Origin: Microbacterium sp. SORGH_AS_0428
Lineage (GTDB): Bacteria > Actinomycetota > Actinomycetes > Actinomycetales > Microbacteriaceae
NCBI RefSeq assembly: GCF_031453615.1
Contig: NZ_JAVIZT010000001.1
Location: 620,001 to 684,000 of the forward strand
Length of the DNA: 64,000 nucleotides
Direction of reading: 5' to 3'
The translations under genes and the position numbers were made by a program. The notes under the pieces are model-generated. The model was not told where the DNA came from. It searched no databases and saw only the letters and a list, made by a program, of their open reading frames with translations. This document shows, piece by piece, positions 37,304 through 46,432 of this stretch (its first letter is position 1; each line of letters starts with the position of its first letter).

Positions 37304-38409
37304 ACACGGGGCGCCGGTCGGCGCGGGCAGCGCTGCACCTCGTGGGGGCGGCCCTGGTGACGTTCTGGCTGTTCGCGGGGGCGCGTCCGGCGGACCCCTG
37401 GACCTGGATCGGGGTGCTGGCGGTGCTCGCCTGGCTGGGCGGAGCACTGCTGCGCGGCGCCCACCGGGCGTCCGCGGCACTCGCGGCGGTCGCGCTGGCG
37501 GCTGCATCCGTCGCCGTCATCCCCACCGGAGGGGTCACCTTCACCCCCGTCGTGGTCGCCCTGCTCCTGCTGTGGGCCGATGACACCCTCCCCGCCTGGG
37601 CCGCGATCACGGCCTCCGTCGCGGCGCCGCCGCTGATGGCGATCGGCGCGATCGGACAGGTACCCGGCATCCCCACCCTGCTGGCTTTCGGCGGCGGCAT
37701 CGTCATCGCCTCGCTGGCGGGGGCGAGTCGGCGCCAGACGCGCCGCTTCCTGCGTCAGGAGGCGATCTTGCGACAGCAACAGCAGGAAGCTGCGGAGCAG
37801 GCCGCGCGGGCAGCCCTCGCTCGCGATCTGCACGACGTCCTCGCGCACACCCTCGGCGGGCTGGTCATCCAGCTCGATGCGACCGAGGCGCTCATCGAGC
37901 GCGGAGACACGGATGCCGCCCTCACTCGCTCGCGAAGCGCCCGGCGGCTGGCGGGCGAAGGTCTGGACGAGGCGAGGCGGGCGGTCGCGGCGTTGCGCAG
38001 CGGCGCCGGACGCGATGAACGCGTACGGCCCGGCGAGGTCATGGATGCTGTCGGAGAGCTGCTTCGCACGCATCGCTCCCTCGGCGGATCCGCGACCTTC
38101 GAGACGGACGGAACGCCGTGGGAGACCTCCGACGCTCAGGCGGCGGCCGTGGTGCGAGCCGCGCAGGAGGCGCTCAGCAACGCACGACGCCATGCTCCCG
38201 GGCATCCGGTCGATGTCAGCATCCTGTGGAGCACCGATCGTGTGCTGCTCACCGTCGCCAACGACGTGGCTGACGCGGGCGGGACCCCGTCGGGCGGGTT
38301 CGGGTTGCGCGGTATGCACGAGCGCGTCGCCGCCCTGCCTCACGGCGGTCGGGTCGACATCAGCCAGGACGGATCGCGCTTCCAGGTCCGGTTGGAGGTA
38401 CGCCGGTGA
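37300..38409 (+). CDS. NarL/DesK-type sensor histidine kinase
   Basis: A 369-residue kinase with about five membrane helices (residues ~10-145), a Gln/Ala-rich coil, the HisKA_3 phospho-acceptor motif ARDLHDVLAHTLGGL (~residue 170) and an HATPase domain with AAQEALSNARRHAPG and GFGLRGMHERV. This is the class that pairs with LuxR-type response regulators. It overlaps both neighbours by 4 bp. No extracytoplasmic sensor domain is evident, so the signal is probably sensed in the membrane. Confidence 0.92.
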   Translation: MNTGRRSARAALHLVGAALVTFWLFAGARPADPWTWIGVLAVLAWLGGALLRGAHRASAALAAVALAAASVAVIPTGGVTFTPVVVALLLLWADDTLPAWAAITASVAAPPLMAIGAIGQVPGIPTLLAFGGGIVIASLAGASRRQTRRFLRQEAILRQQQQEAAEQAARAALARDLHDVLAHTLGGLVIQLDATEALIERGDTDAALTRSRSARRLAGEGLDEARRAVAALRSGAGRDERVRPGEVMDAVGELLRTHRSLGGSATFETDGTPWETSDAQAAAVVRAAQEALSNARRHAPGHPVDVSILWSTDRVLLTVANDVADAGGTPSGGFGLRGMHERVAALPHGGRVDISQDGSRFQVRLEVRR

Positions 38410-39062
38410 GTCCTCAGCCGATCAGGGTGCTCGTCGCCGACGATCAGGCGATCGTGCGAGACGGTCTCGTGACGATCCTCGGTCTGCTCGACGACGTGTC
38501 GGTCGTCGGCGAGGCGACCGACGGCGTCGAGGCGATCACCCTCGCCCTGTCCGAGCGCCCCGACGTCGTTCTCATGGACCTGCGGATGCCGGGCCTCGGC
38601 GGCGCCGACGCCACAGCGCGGTTGATGCGGGATGCACCGGAGATCGCCGTGCTCGTGCTGACGACGTACGCCGACGACGACTCGATCGCCGACGCACTGC
38701 GCGCGGGCGCCCGCGGATATCTCACGAAGGATGCGGGGCGCGCAGAGCTCGAGTCGGCGATCCGCTCCGTCGCGCGCGGTCAGTCGGTCTTCGCGTCCGA
38801 CGTGGGAGCCCGCCTCGTGCGAGCCGCGATCGGGGCGACGTCGCCGCCTGCGGGGCGTCTGACCGACCGCTTTCCCACGCTGACGGCCCGGGAGGGAGAG
38901 GTTCTCACCCTCCTCGCCCGAGGCCGGAACAATCACGAGATCGCCGCGGAACTGTTCGTCTCGGTCGCGACCGTGAAGTCCCACATCAACACGATCTTCG
39001 CCAAGCTCGGCGTCCGCGACCGGGCGGCAGCGATCGCCCTCGTCCTCTCCGGCGGCAGCTGA
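38406..39062 (+). CDS. LuxR/NarL-family response regulator
   Basis: A 218-residue response regulator. The receiver domain has VLVADDQAIVRDG (acidic pair), the phospho-acceptor in VVLMDLRMPGLGG (Asp near 58) and the Lys in YLTKDAG. The C-terminal LuxR HTH reads LTAREGEVLTLLARGRNNHEIAAELFVSVATVKSHINTIFAKL. GTG start overlapping the kinase gene by 4 bp. Targets are not evident, although the neighbouring ABC exporter is a typical one. Confidence 0.95.
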   Translation: MSPQPIRVLVADDQAIVRDGLVTILGLLDDVSVVGEATDGVEAITLALSERPDVVLMDLRMPGLGGADATARLMRDAPEIAVLVLTTYADDDSIADALRAGARGYLTKDAGRAELESAIRSVARGQSVFASDVGARLVRAAIGATSPPAGRLTDRFPTLTAREGEVLTLLARGRNNHEIAAELFVSVATVKSHINTIFAKLGVRDRAAAIALVLSGGS

Positions 39063-39069
39063 CCGCACC

Positions 39070-39738
39070 TCAGGACAGCGCCGCCTTCAGCGCGTCGAGG
39101 TGCGTGCGGCTCGCGCGGACCGCCGCATCCGGCGTCCGTTCCGCGATCGCTTCGACGACGGCGGCGTGCGCGTCGTGATCCTGTCGCTCGGAGGCCGTCG
39201 GCCGGATGCGGAGCATCTCGATCATGGTGCGCCGAACGCGCGGCACGAAGCCGTCGAACAACTCGACCAGTACCTCGTTGTGCGATGCCACGACGATCGC
39301 CCGATGGAGGGCCATGTCCGCATCCACATGCTCATCGACGCTCTGCCCGGGCAGCGTCCGCGCGTCGAGCGCGCGCCGTATGGCGCGCAGGTCGGCGGGC
39401 GTGCGCCGCTGCGCGGCCAGCATGGCGGCTTCGACCTCGATCGCCGTGCGCGCCTCGATCACGGTCACGATGTCGGCGCGCCTCAGCACGTCACTCCACT
39501 CGTCCGCGACGTCCAGGGCCGTCACGTAGACGCCGGACCCGTGGCGCGAGTCCAAGACGCCGCTGCCCGCGAGCCGCCGGATCGCCTCGCGCACGGTCGA
39601 GCGCCCGACGCCCAACTGCGCCGCAAGGGTCGTCTCGCCGGGGAGCTTGCCCCCCAGGGACCACTCCCCCGCACGCACGCGCGTCAGAAGCAGATCCGCC
39701 GCCTGGTCCGCCAGCGGCGTCCGCGACACCTGAGACAT
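39070..39738 (-). CDS. GntR-family regulator (FadR subfamily, FCD domain)
   Basis: A 222-residue regulator with an N-terminal GntR winged helix (residues ~10-75, GGKLPGETTLAAQLGVGRSTVREAIRRLAGSGVLDSRHGSGVYV) and a helical FCD ligand-binding domain with conserved D/H metal-site positions (VDADMALHRAIVVAS). Members usually sense organic or amino acids. It is divergent from the leuA leader, and an imperfect repeat CCTCA-N7-TGAGG (39746-39762) lies in the shared gap. It may control itself or leuA. Confidence 0.88.
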   Translation of the reverse strand: MSQVSRTPLADQAADLLLTRVRAGEWSLGGKLPGETTLAAQLGVGRSTVREAIRRLAGSGVLDSRHGSGVYVTALDVADEWSDVLRRADIVTVIEARTAIEVEAAMLAAQRRTPADLRAIRRALDARTLPGQSVDEHVDADMALHRAIVVASHNEVLVELFDGFVPRVRRTMIEMLRIRPTASERQDHDAHAAVVEAIAERTPDAAVRASRTHLDALKAALS

Positions 39739-39745
39739 CGCAACT

Positions 39746-39762
39746 CCTCAACTTGTCTGAGG
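39746..39762. promoter_or_regulatory. Inverted repeat in the GntR/leuA divergent promoter
   Basis: CCTCA-ACTTGTC-TGAGG sits directly upstream of TATGGT (39765-39770), a plausible -10 for the leu leader. Its position fits a repressor operator, possibly for the adjacent FadR-type regulator. The arms are short. Confidence 0.4.
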
Positions 39763-39782
39763 ACTATGGTAACGTCCCCGAC

Positions 39783-39830
39783 ATGCACATGCTCGGATTC
39801 CTTCTTCTTCGCCGCCACGGCGGGGCGTAG
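39783..39830 (+). CDS. Leucine-rich leader peptide upstream of leuA
   Basis: A 15-residue open frame, MHMLGFLLLRRHGGA, lies 72 bp before leuA. It contains four Leu codons, three of them consecutive CTT, a rare Leu codon in this GC-rich genome. The frame starts 12 nt after TATGGT, so it is probably translated from a near-leaderless message. Directly after its stop come three overlapping hairpins. This is the arrangement of a ribosome-mediated attenuator, in which scarcity of charged tRNA-Leu stalls the ribosome and switches the downstream RNA fold. Confidence 0.75.
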   Translation: MHMLGFLLLRRHGGA

Positions 39831-39831
39831 C

Positions 39832-39887
39832 CAGACCGGCTCCCCGTCGTGGAGCCGAACACCGCGCCGGTCTGACTCCCCCAGACC
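39832..39887 (+). promoter_or_regulatory. Attenuator hairpins before leuA
   Basis: Three mutually exclusive stems are visible: a 9-bp stem pairing 39832-39840 with 39866-39874, a 6-bp stem pairing 39838-39843 with 39851-39856, and a 6-bp stem pairing 39869-39874 with 39882-39887. The last ends just before the leuA Shine-Dalgarno (GAGGA). No U-run follows, so control may act on translation initiation or on a Rho-type termination. Confidence 0.65.
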
Positions 39888-39902
39888 TGAGGACCTCCGA
39901 TC

Positions 39903-41657
39903 ATGACCATCTCCACCCCCGCCTGGAACCGACAGCGCCCCTCGGGCATGCCGTCGCATCGCTACACCGACGCCTACTCGCGCGTCGAGGTTCCCCTCAC
40001 CGATACGGAACGCCGCTGGCCGGACCGCCGCATCACCAGCGCCCCGCTGTGGGTGCCCGTCGACCTGCGCGACGGCAACCAGGCCCTGGCCGAACCGATG
40101 GACCCGGCCCGTAAGCGCCGGTTCTTCGAGCTCATGGTGCGCATGGGCTACACCGAGATCGAAGTCGGCTATCCGTCCGCCTCCCAGACGGACTACGACT
40201 TCGTGCGCCTCATCGCCGACTCCGACCTCGCGCCCGACGACGTCACGATCGTCGTCTTCACGCCGGCGCGGCGTGATCTGATCGAGCGGACCGTCGAGTC
40301 GATCCGCGGCATCCGCAACGAGGTCGTCATCCACATGTACACGGCGACGGCGCCGGTCTGGCGCACGACCGTGCTCGACAAGGACCGCGACGAGCTGCGC
40401 GAGCTGATCCTCGCCGGCGGCAGGGACGTGTGGGAGCTCGCGGGCCACCTGCCGAACGTCCGCTTCGAGTTCTCCCCCGAGGTGTTCAACCTGACGGAGC
40501 CCGACTACCTCATCGAGGTGTGCGACGCGATCACCGAGCTGTGGCAGGCGAGCTGCGAGCGCCCCGTCATCCTGAACCTGCCCGCCACCGTCGAGATCGC
40601 CACCCCCAACGTCTACGCCGACCAGATCGAGTACATGCACACGCGTCTCGCCCGCCGCGACGGGGTGATCCTCTCCGTGCATCCGCACAACGATCGCGGA
40701 ACCGGCGTCGCCTGCGCCGAGTTGGCCGTCCTCGCCGGCGCCCAGCGCGTCGAGGGCTGCATCTTCGGCAACGGCGAGCGCACGGGCAACGTGGACATCG
40801 CAACTCTCGCCCTGAACCTCCACGCGCAGGGCGTCGACCCCATGATCGACTTCTCCGACATCGATGAGATCCGCCGCACGGTCGAGTACTGCAACCGCAT
40901 CGACGTGCATCCGCGCCATCCGTATGTCGGCGACCTCGTCCACACCGCGTTCAGCGGCACCCATCAGGATGCGATCAAGAAGGGCTTCGCCGAACACCGC
41001 GCCAGAGCTGCGGCCGAGGGGCGCGACCAGCGCGAGATCGCGTGGCGGGTCCCCTATCTGCCCATCGATCCCGCCGACATCGGACGCAGCTACGACGCGG
41101 TCATCCGCGTCAACTCGCAGTCCGGCAAGGGCGGCATCGCCTACCTGCTGGAGACCGAGTACGGCGTCGTGCTTCCCCGTCGACTTCAGATCGACTTCTC
41201 GCGGCACGTCCAGCAGCTCACCGACAGCACGGGCGAAGAGGTGACGGCGGAGGAGATCTGGTCGCTGTTCACCGACGTCTACCTGAGCGGCCCGGAGCAC
41301 CCGCACATGCCCATCGAGACCGCGCACGTCGACGAGGGCACAGCCTCGACCGAGATGATCGTGCGCGTGGACGACCACGCCCACCGTTCCACGCACGCGG
41401 GAGTCGGCCCCGTCGAGGCGGCCGTGCGCGCGCTGGCGGACTGCGGCGTCGAGCTCGAGATCCTCTCGCTGCATCAGAGCTCGCTCACATCGGGCGCGGA
41501 TGCCGAAGCCGTGACACTCATCGAGTACCGCGGACCGAGTGGCCCGGCGTGGGTCGCAGGACGCGATCGCTCGACACTCGCGGCCACCCTGCAGGCAGTC
41601 GCCCGCGCCGCGGACCGGTTGACGGCTCTTCGGCGCGTCGCCGCCGCATCGCGGTGA
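39903..41657 (+). CDS. leuA: 2-isopropylmalate synthase
   Basis: A 584-residue enzyme that condenses acetyl-CoA and 2-ketoisovalerate, the first committed step of leucine synthesis. The catalytic TIM barrel has [10 protein letters not shown] (metal-binding Asp), [14 protein letters not shown] (HxH metal site) and [14 protein letters not shown]. The C-terminal ~130 residues form the allosteric leucine-binding domain ([21 protein letters not shown]). Length matches long actinobacterial LeuA. It is preceded by the leader peptide and hairpins at 39783-39887, so it is likely controlled both by attenuation and by feedback. Confidence 0.96.
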   Translation: MTISTPAWNRQRPSGMPSHRYTDAYSRVEVPLTDTERRWPDRRITSAPLWVPVDLRDGNQALAEPMDPARKRRFFELMVRMGYTEIEVGYPSASQTDYDFVRLIADSDLAPDDVTIVVFTPARRDLIERTVESIRGIRNEVVIHMYTATAPVWRTTVLDKDRDELRELILAGGRDVWELAGHLPNVRFEFSPEVFNLTEPDYLIEVCDAITELWQASCERPVILNLPATVEIATPNVYADQIEYMHTRLARRDGVILSVHPHNDRGTGVACAELAVLAGAQRVEGCIFGNGERTGNVDIATLALNLHAQGVDPMIDFSDIDEIRRTVEYCNRIDVHPRHPYVGDLVHTAFSGTHQDAIKKGFAEHRARAAAEGRDQREIAWRVPYLPIDPADIGRSYDAVIRVNSQSGKGGIAYLLETEYGVVLPRRLQIDFSRHVQQLTDSTGEEVTAEEIWSLFTDVYLSGPEHPHMPIETAHVDEGTASTEMIVRVDDHAHRSTHAGVGPVEAAVRALADCGVELEILSLHQSSLTSGADAEAVTLIEYRGPSGPAWVAGRDRSTLAATLQAVARAADRLTALRRVAAASR

Positions 41658-41665
41658 CCCGATCG

Positions 41666-43177
41666 TCAGCCGGGTGATGCTCCGTCGCCGCGGGCTGCCG
41701 TTCTGTCCGCAGCGAAGAAAGCGAGCTCGTGACGGGAGGATGCCAGGAACGCGTCGTGCATCGCCGCCCGGGTCGCCGCATCGGCTCCCGCGGCGGACCC
41801 GGCGACGATCTCGATCGCCCGGCGCGTGGCGTGCGCGAAGTCCGGATCTGCGTAGGTGTCGAGCCAGGAGCGATACGCATGCCCCTCGTGCGACCGCGTC
41901 TGCAATCGCTCTCCGACGTCCTGGTAGATCCAGTAGCAGGGCAGCAGGGCTGCGATGAGCACGCGATAGTCGCCGCGGGCCGCGGCCGCCAGCAGGTGAT
42001 CGAGGTAGGCCGTCGTGACCGCGTCGGGGTGCTCTCCGAGCCCGGATTCGCCCGCGAGCCAGTGATCGTGCAGCTGCAGCTCGCCGACGATCGCATTCTG
42101 CGCGCTTCCTGCCCAGAACGCGCGCTCCGCGGAGTCCGGCGCACGGCGCGCGGCATCGGCGAGGACGCGAGCATAGTCGCGCAGGTACAGCGCATCCTGG
42201 GCGAGATAGCCGAGGAACGCGTCCCTCTCGAGCGTGCCCTCGCCCAGCCTCCGCACGAACGGCAGTTCGTCGATCTCGGCACGGATGCCGGCGATGTCCT
42301 CCCACCATCCGGTCTCGATCTCGTGCGCGGTCGGCCGGGTGTCGAGACCGCCGCGTTCCCAGAGCCCCGCGAAGTGGCTGATCGGACCGTTGCCCGAGCC
42401 GACCTCGAGCTCCGCACCGTGGCGGATGCTCTCGACGAGCCACCTCTTCGACTCCGCCGTCGCCCGCACCCACTCCCCGGTGGCTGCCGCGCGGGTCGCC
42501 ACCGCCGATGAGAGCGAGCATCCCGTGCCGTGCGTGTTGCGGGTGCGGATACGGATACCGGCGAACTCGGTGCTGGCGACCTCGCCGTCGACGATCTCCA
42601 CGAGCGCGTCCGGCAGCCGCTCCCCCGACAGGTGCCCGCCCTTGGCGAGCACGCGCACGCCGTGCGCGCGAGCCACGGCACTCGCCTGCGCGAGCACATC
42701 GCTCCACGCCGAGGCCTCGGGTGCACCCGCGAGGATCGCGAGCTCGGGGATGTTCGGGGTCACGAGGTCGACGTGCGGCAGCAGCCGCCGGAGGGCGTCC
42801 TCGGCATCCGCGTCCAGTAGGCGATCGCCGCTCGTCGCGACCATCACCGGGTCCAGCACGACGACCGGCGGGCGGATGCGGCCGAGCCATACGCCCACCG
42901 TCTCGATCACCTCTGCGGTGGCGAGCATGCCGATCTTCACCGCATCGATCCGCACATCGTCGGAGACGGCGTCGAGCTGCTCGGCGAGGAACGCGACGGG
43001 CGGCACGTGCACCGAACGCACACCGTGCGTGTTCTGCGCGACGAGCGCGGTGACGACGGCCATGCCGTAACCGCCGTTCGCCGCGATGCTCTTGAGGTCC
43101 GCCTGGATACCGGCACCGCCCGTCGGGTCGGTTCCCGCGATGCTCAGCACCCGCGGGACGGCACGCCCGGCACTCAT
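41666..43177 (-). CDS. thiD: ThiD-TenA fusion: HMP-P kinase and aminopyrimidine aminohydrolase
   Basis: A 503-residue bifunctional protein. Residues ~1-260 are ThiD (IAGTDPTGGAGIQADLK at the N-terminus, GTGCSLSSA at the nucleotide site), which phosphorylates hydroxymethylpyrimidine. Residues ~280-500 are TenA (YLAQDALYLRDYARVLADA, with the catalytic Cys in LLPCYWIYQDVG and the Glu near the C-terminus), which salvages thiamine breakdown products. The start at 43177 overlaps the thiE stop by 4 bp. It is the last gene of the riboswitch-controlled thiM-thiE-thiD operon. Confidence 0.92.
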   Translation of the reverse strand: MSAGRAVPRVLSIAGTDPTGGAGIQADLKSIAANGGYGMAVVTALVAQNTHGVRSVHVPPVAFLAEQLDAVSDDVRIDAVKIGMLATAEVIETVGVWLGRIRPPVVVLDPVMVATSGDRLLDADAEDALRRLLPHVDLVTPNIPELAILAGAPEASAWSDVLAQASAVARAHGVRVLAKGGHLSGERLPDALVEIVDGEVASTEFAGIRIRTRNTHGTGCSLSSAVATRAAATGEWVRATAESKRWLVESIRHGAELEVGSGNGPISHFAGLWERGGLDTRPTAHEIETGWWEDIAGIRAEIDELPFVRRLGEGTLERDAFLGYLAQDALYLRDYARVLADAARRAPDSAERAFWAGSAQNAIVGELQLHDHWLAGESGLGEHPDAVTTAYLDHLLAAAARGDYRVLIAALLPCYWIYQDVGERLQTRSHEGHAYRSWLDTYADPDFAHATRRAIEIVAGSAAGADAATRAAMHDAFLASSRHELAFFAADRTAARGDGASPG

Positions 43178-43821
43178 GCCGCATCCCATGCCGCGCGCAG
43201 CATACGAGCGGCATCCGCGGGGGCGCCCGCTCCGCAGATCGCAGAGACGACGGCCGCGCCCGCGGCGCCGGCTCGACGCAGCGGACCCAGGTCGGCCGCC
43301 GAGACTCCGCCGATCGCCACCGCCGGCAGCGCGCTCGCCGCGACGAGCCGCGCGAACCGCTCATGGTCCAACGGTGGCGGCGCATCGCGCTTCGTGGCGG
43401 TCGCGTGAAGCGCACCGATGCCGACGTAGTCCACGGCGCCGCCGCCGGATGCGGCGGCGAGCTGCTCGGGAGTGGCGGCGCTGAGACCAAGGATCGCGTC
43501 TTCGCCGATCAGTGCGCGCACCGCCTCCGGCGGAAGATCGGTCTGTCCCACGTGCACTCCCGACACGCGCACCCCCGCCGCACGGGCGGCGAGGAAGACG
43601 TCGACGCGGTCGTTGACGAACAGCGCGACGCCGTCGGGCAGCACGGCCGACACCCTCGTCACCGTGTCGAGGAAATGGCGCGCGGAAGCGTCCTTCTCGC
43701 GCAGCTGCACCGCCGTGACACCGTTCGCCGTCGCCTGGCGCACCACGTCGACGATGTCGTGGCCCGCCGCCGCGGCGATGCCCGCGTCCGTCACGAGGTA
43801 CAGCGACAGGTCCGCGTTCAC
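43174..43821 (-). CDS. thiE: Thiamine-phosphate synthase
   Basis: A 215-residue TIM-barrel enzyme that joins HMP-PP and thiazole phosphate. It shows YLVTDAGIA, the pyrophosphate-binding [33 protein letters not shown] strands and [11 protein letters not shown]. The GTG start at 43821 overlaps the thiM stop (GTGA). The order is thiM, thiE, thiD/tenA with overlapping stops and starts. Confidence 0.93.
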   Translation of the reverse strand: MNADLSLYLVTDAGIAAAAGHDIVDVVRQATANGVTAVQLREKDASARHFLDTVTRVSAVLPDGVALFVNDRVDVFLAARAAGVRVSGVHVGQTDLPPEAVRALIGEDAILGLSAATPEQLAAASGGGAVDYVGIGALHATATKRDAPPPLDHERFARLVAASALPAVAIGGVSAADLGPLRRAGAAGAAVVSAICGAGAPADAARMLRAAWDAA

Positions 43822-44627
43822 GCGATCACCGCCCGGCTCCGCAGCGTGTCGGTGTCGAGGCCGGCGAGCGCGTCGAGGAACGCGACGGCGAAGCCACCCG
43901 GTCCCGTGGCACGCTCCGCGGCGACCTCGGCGGCGACGTTGTAGACCGTGACCGCGGCGATCACCGCCGCGAGACGGTCCTCGTCGACGCCGGCGAACGC
44001 GGCCATGACGGCGCCGAGGGCGCATCCGCCACCGGTGACGCGCGTCAGCAACGCGTCGCCGTTGCCGAGCCGCACCTCGCGGGCACCGTCCGTGACCACG
44101 TCGACCGCGCCGGAGACGGCGACGATCGCACCGGTGGCCTGTGCGATGCGCCGGGCGGCGGCGACCGCATCCTCCACGCCGTCCGTCGCGTCGACTCCGC
44201 GTCCACCGGCGCCCGAGCCGTCCAGCGCGATGATCTCGGATGCGTTGCCGCGCACGACCGCGGGACCCGCGGCGGCGAGCTCGGCGGCGAGCGCGGTGCG
44301 CACCGGAAGCACGCCGATCGCCACCGGGTCGAGTACCCAGGGAGTGCCCGCGTCGCGCGCGGCCGCGACGGCCTCGCGCATCGCCTCACGCTGCTCGGAG
44401 CCGGGTGTGCCGAGATTGACCAGGACCCCCGAGGCGAGGCGCGCGAACGGTCCGGCCTCCTCCGGGATGTCGACCATCGCGGGCGCGGCTCCGAGGGCGA
44501 GAAGGACGTTGGCGGTGAAGCCCGTGACCACCGCGTTGGTCAGACACTGCACGAGCGGGCCGCGTTCGCGCACCGCCCCCCAGGCCTGGATGGTGGATTC
44601 GATCAGGTTCTCTGGCGCGCGCGTCAT
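43818..44627 (-). CDS. thiM: Hydroxyethylthiazole kinase
   Basis: A 269-residue ribokinase-like enzyme that phosphorylates the thiamine thiazole for salvage. It shows [28 protein letters not shown] at the N-terminus, WVLDPVAIG, and GNASEI with the C-terminal [14 protein letters not shown] anion hole (Cys present). I chose the ATG at 44627 because GGAGGGA lies 8 nt upstream. The in-frame ATG at 44636 is inside the riboswitch P1 stem. First gene of the TPP-controlled operon. Confidence 0.93.
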   Translation of the reverse strand: MTRAPENLIESTIQAWGAVRERGPLVQCLTNAVVTGFTANVLLALGAAPAMVDIPEEAGPFARLASGVLVNLGTPGSEQREAMREAVAAARDAGTPWVLDPVAIGVLPVRTALAAELAAAGPAVVRGNASEIIALDGSGAGGRGVDATDGVEDAVAAARRIAQATGAIVAVSGAVDVVTDGAREVRLGNGDALLTRVTGGGCALGAVMAAFAGVDEDRLAAVIAAVTVYNVAAEVAAERATGPGGFAVAFLDALAGLDTDTLRSRAVIA

Positions 44628-44630
44628 GTG

Positions 44631-44705
44631 CGACATCCCTCCGCTCGTACTGACGAGATCAGGTTCGACGGGTGTGATCTCAGCCCCGTGGGGCACCCCG
44701 TGTCG
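44631..44705 (-). promoter_or_regulatory. TPP riboswitch (THI element)
   Basis: Reading the minus strand, the conserved THI blocks appear in order: GGGGTGC, GGCTGAGA, ACCC, GAACCTGATCT and GCGGAGGGA. A short P1 pairs CGACA (44701-44705) with TGTCG (44631-44635). The last block contains the Shine-Dalgarno of thiM, so ligand binding should hide it and stop translation, the mode typical of actinobacteria. This explains control of the whole thiM-thiE-thiD/tenA operon by thiamine pyrophosphate. Confidence 0.95.
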
Positions 44706-44901
44706 TGTGTGTGGGTTCAGGTTAGCGGACGGCCGGGCACGTGACCCCCGGTCGGCACGGGACGACGTGGTGCATCTGCCGCCTCACGTGCAGGTCTGCG
44801 CCGCGGAGTCGATCGAGCGCGTATGAATGCCGCGGAGACGGTTGCGGCCGCGGCCGGATGGGACGATCGTCGGTGCCGTAGGTGCGAGGAAAGGACATCT
44901 C

Positions 44902-45480
44902 ATGACGGAGTTCAGCATCATCGGCACTGGCAACATGGCCAACGCGATCGGCGGCGTGCTCGCGGACGGCGGAAGCAGTGTGACGTATATCGCCAAGGAT
45001 CAGATCGGCGCCGCCCCGCTCTCCGGCGAGGTGGTCGTGTTGGCCGTGCCCTACCCCGCTGTGGCGAGCATCCTCGACGCCTATGGCGCTCAGCTCGACG
45101 GCAAGGTCGTGGTCGACATCAGCAACCCGCTCGACTTCGACACCTTCGACTCGCTCACCGTCCCCGCCGGCAGCTCGGCCGCCGCCGAGATCCAGGCGAA
45201 GCTGCCGGATGCGCGTGTTCTCAAGGCGTTCAACACGACGTTCGCCGGCACGCTCGCCTCCAAGAAGATCGGCGACCAGACGACGACCGTCCTCATCGCG
45301 GGCGACGACGCCGCAGCGAAGCAGACCCTGTCCTCTGCCGTCGAGGCCGGCGGTGTGGGTGCGATCGACGCCGGCTCGCTGTCGCGCGCGCACGAGCTCG
45401 AGGCCTTGGGCTTCCTGCAGCTCACCCTCGCCGCCGGGGAGAAGGTCAGCTGGACCGGGGGCTTCGCCCTCGTGCGCTGA
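44902..45480 (+). CDS. NADPH-dependent F420 reductase-like oxidoreductase
   Basis: A 192-residue Rossmann protein with SIIGTGNMANAIGGVLADGG (residues 5-24), VVVLAVPYPAV, DISNPLDF and KAFNTTFAGTL. These are the NADP and substrate motifs of F420H2:NADP oxidoreductase-like proteins. Many bacterial members of this family do not use F420, so the cofactor partner is uncertain. A GAGGAAAGGA Shine-Dalgarno precedes the ATG at 44902. It stands alone between the thi operon and the erm gene, ending at the terminator at 45488-45528. Confidence 0.85.
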   Translation: MTEFSIIGTGNMANAIGGVLADGGSSVTYIAKDQIGAAPLSGEVVVLAVPYPAVASILDAYGAQLDGKVVVDISNPLDFDTFDSLTVPAGSSAAAEIQAKLPDARVLKAFNTTFAGTLASKKIGDQTTTVLIAGDDAAAKQTLSSAVEAGGVGAIDAGSLSRAHELEALGFLQLTLAAGEKVSWTGGFALVR

Positions 45481-45487
45481 ATCGAGC

Positions 45488-45528
45488 ACCCCGCACCGCA
45501 CTCTCGACGATATGAGACGGTGCGGGGT
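45488..45528. terminator. Bidirectional terminator between F420-reductase-like gene and erm
   Basis: An 11-bp perfect stem (45488-45498 with 45518-45528) between convergent genes, with a 19-nt loop. Confidence 0.7.
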
Positions 45529-45543
45529 ACGGTCCGATCCGCG

Positions 45544-46311
45544 TCAGGCGCGAGCGACCTCCCGCCACAGCCGCGCCCACTCCTGCGCGTTCAGGTCGCG
45601 GGGCAGGGCGTCCGGGCGGATGCCGGCCGAATCGAGTCGACCCCGCGCCGCGGGCCGCGGCATCCGCGCGGCGGCGGCAAGGACGGCCGCGATGCCCCGG
45701 CCTCGGGCCGTGAAGACATCGCCCACAAACCGCTCATACGCGCGGCGGTCCGCATCCGGCACGAGCGGCGACCTGCGGCGGGCGATCGCCAGGATGCCAC
45801 CATCCACGGAGGGCATCGGACGAAACGCCCGCGCCGGCACTCGTCCGTGCAAGGTGAAGGCGAACCACGGCGCCGACTGCGCCGAGAGGAGGGTGCCGCC
45901 GCCGACCCCGGCGCGTTTGCGCGCGACCTCCCACTGCGTCAGCAGGACGGCATGCTGCCACGAAGGCCGCTGCAACAGCCTCCGCATGATCGGCGTCGTG
46001 AGGTGGAACGGCAGGTTGCCCGCGATGACGGGCGCGTCCAGCGGGTGGCGCAGGACGTCGGCCCGCTCGACGCGCACCGACGGATACGACCGGCGGAGTG
46101 CGGCAACGCGGCGCTCATCGATGTCGATCGCGGTGAGCGGCCGCCCGAGACGGGCGAGACGCGCGGTGAGCGCACCGCCGCCGGCACCGATCTCGAGGAT
46201 CGGGCCGTCGGATGCCGCGACGAGCGCGACGATGCGATCGATGGCGGGTGGGTGGATGAGGAAGTTCTGGCCGAGTTCGTGGCGGCCGCCGTGGACGGAA
46301 CGGGTACGCAT
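45544..46311 (-). CDS. erm: 23S rRNA (adenine-N6) methyltransferase, Erm family
   Basis: A 255-residue S-adenosylmethionine methyltransferase of the Erm type that dimethylates A2058 of 23S rRNA and thereby blocks macrolide, lincosamide and streptogramin B binding. It shows HELGQNFL at residues ~11-18, the SAM motif LEIGAGGGALT, the catalytic NLPFHLTTPIMRRLL (motif IV), QWEVARKRAGVGGGTLLSAQSAPWF and VPARAFRPMPSVDGGILAI. The Erm-specific C-terminal region separates it from KsgA. It is preceded by a leader peptide and two hairpins (46316-46496), so it is probably inducible. It is probably an intrinsic chromosomal gene, since no mobile element is near. Confidence 0.92.
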   Translation of the reverse strand: MRTRSVHGGRHELGQNFLIHPPAIDRIVALVAASDGPILEIGAGGGALTARLARLGRPLTAIDIDERRVAALRRSYPSVRVERADVLRHPLDAPVIAGNLPFHLTTPIMRRLLQRPSWQHAVLLTQWEVARKRAGVGGGTLLSAQSAPWFAFTLHGRVPARAFRPMPSVDGGILAIARRRSPLVPDADRRAYERFVGDVFTARGRGIAAVLAAAARMPRPAARGRLDSAGIRPDALPRDLNAQEWARLWREVARA

Positions 46312-46315
46312 GAGC

Positions 46316-46337
46316 GCTCCAAAGGAAGATTCGGAGC
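46316..46337 (-). promoter_or_regulatory. Hairpin masking the erm Shine-Dalgarno
   Basis: On the minus strand GCTCC (46333-46337) can pair with GGAGC (46316-46320). The latter contains the GGAG Shine-Dalgarno that lies just before the erm ATG at 46311. Masking this site is the expected off state of Erm translational attenuation. The stem is only 5 bp. Confidence 0.5.
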
Positions 46338-46395
46338 ACCGCGGCGCGCGGGTACGAGAAAGGACGCGCTGCCGGGGTGCGAGGACATCCCGGAA

Positions 46396-46432
46396 GACGG
46401 CGCGATCACGCGAAGATCAGCGACGCGCCGTC
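46396..46432 (-). promoter_or_regulatory. Strong hairpin at the end of the erm leader peptide
   Basis: A perfect 9-bp G/C stem pairs 46396-46404 with 46424-46432. The 5' arm on the minus strand overlaps the leader peptide stop codon (46431-46433). A ribosome stalled near the end of the leader would block this stem and free the downstream RNA. Confidence 0.65.

Noticed and set aside
39684..43490. A 1268-codon open frame on the minus strand across leuA and the thi genes
   Set aside because: It is antisense or out of frame to clearly conserved enzymes and its translation is low-complexity Arg/Ala/Gly/Asp. It is a GC-bias shadow.
45544..46311. Reading the methyltransferase as KsgA (16S rRNA dimethyltransferase)
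   Set aside because: The NLPFHLTTPIM motif, VGGGTLLSAQSAPWF and VPARAFRPMPSVDGG blocks, together with the regulatory leader, fit Erm and not KsgA.
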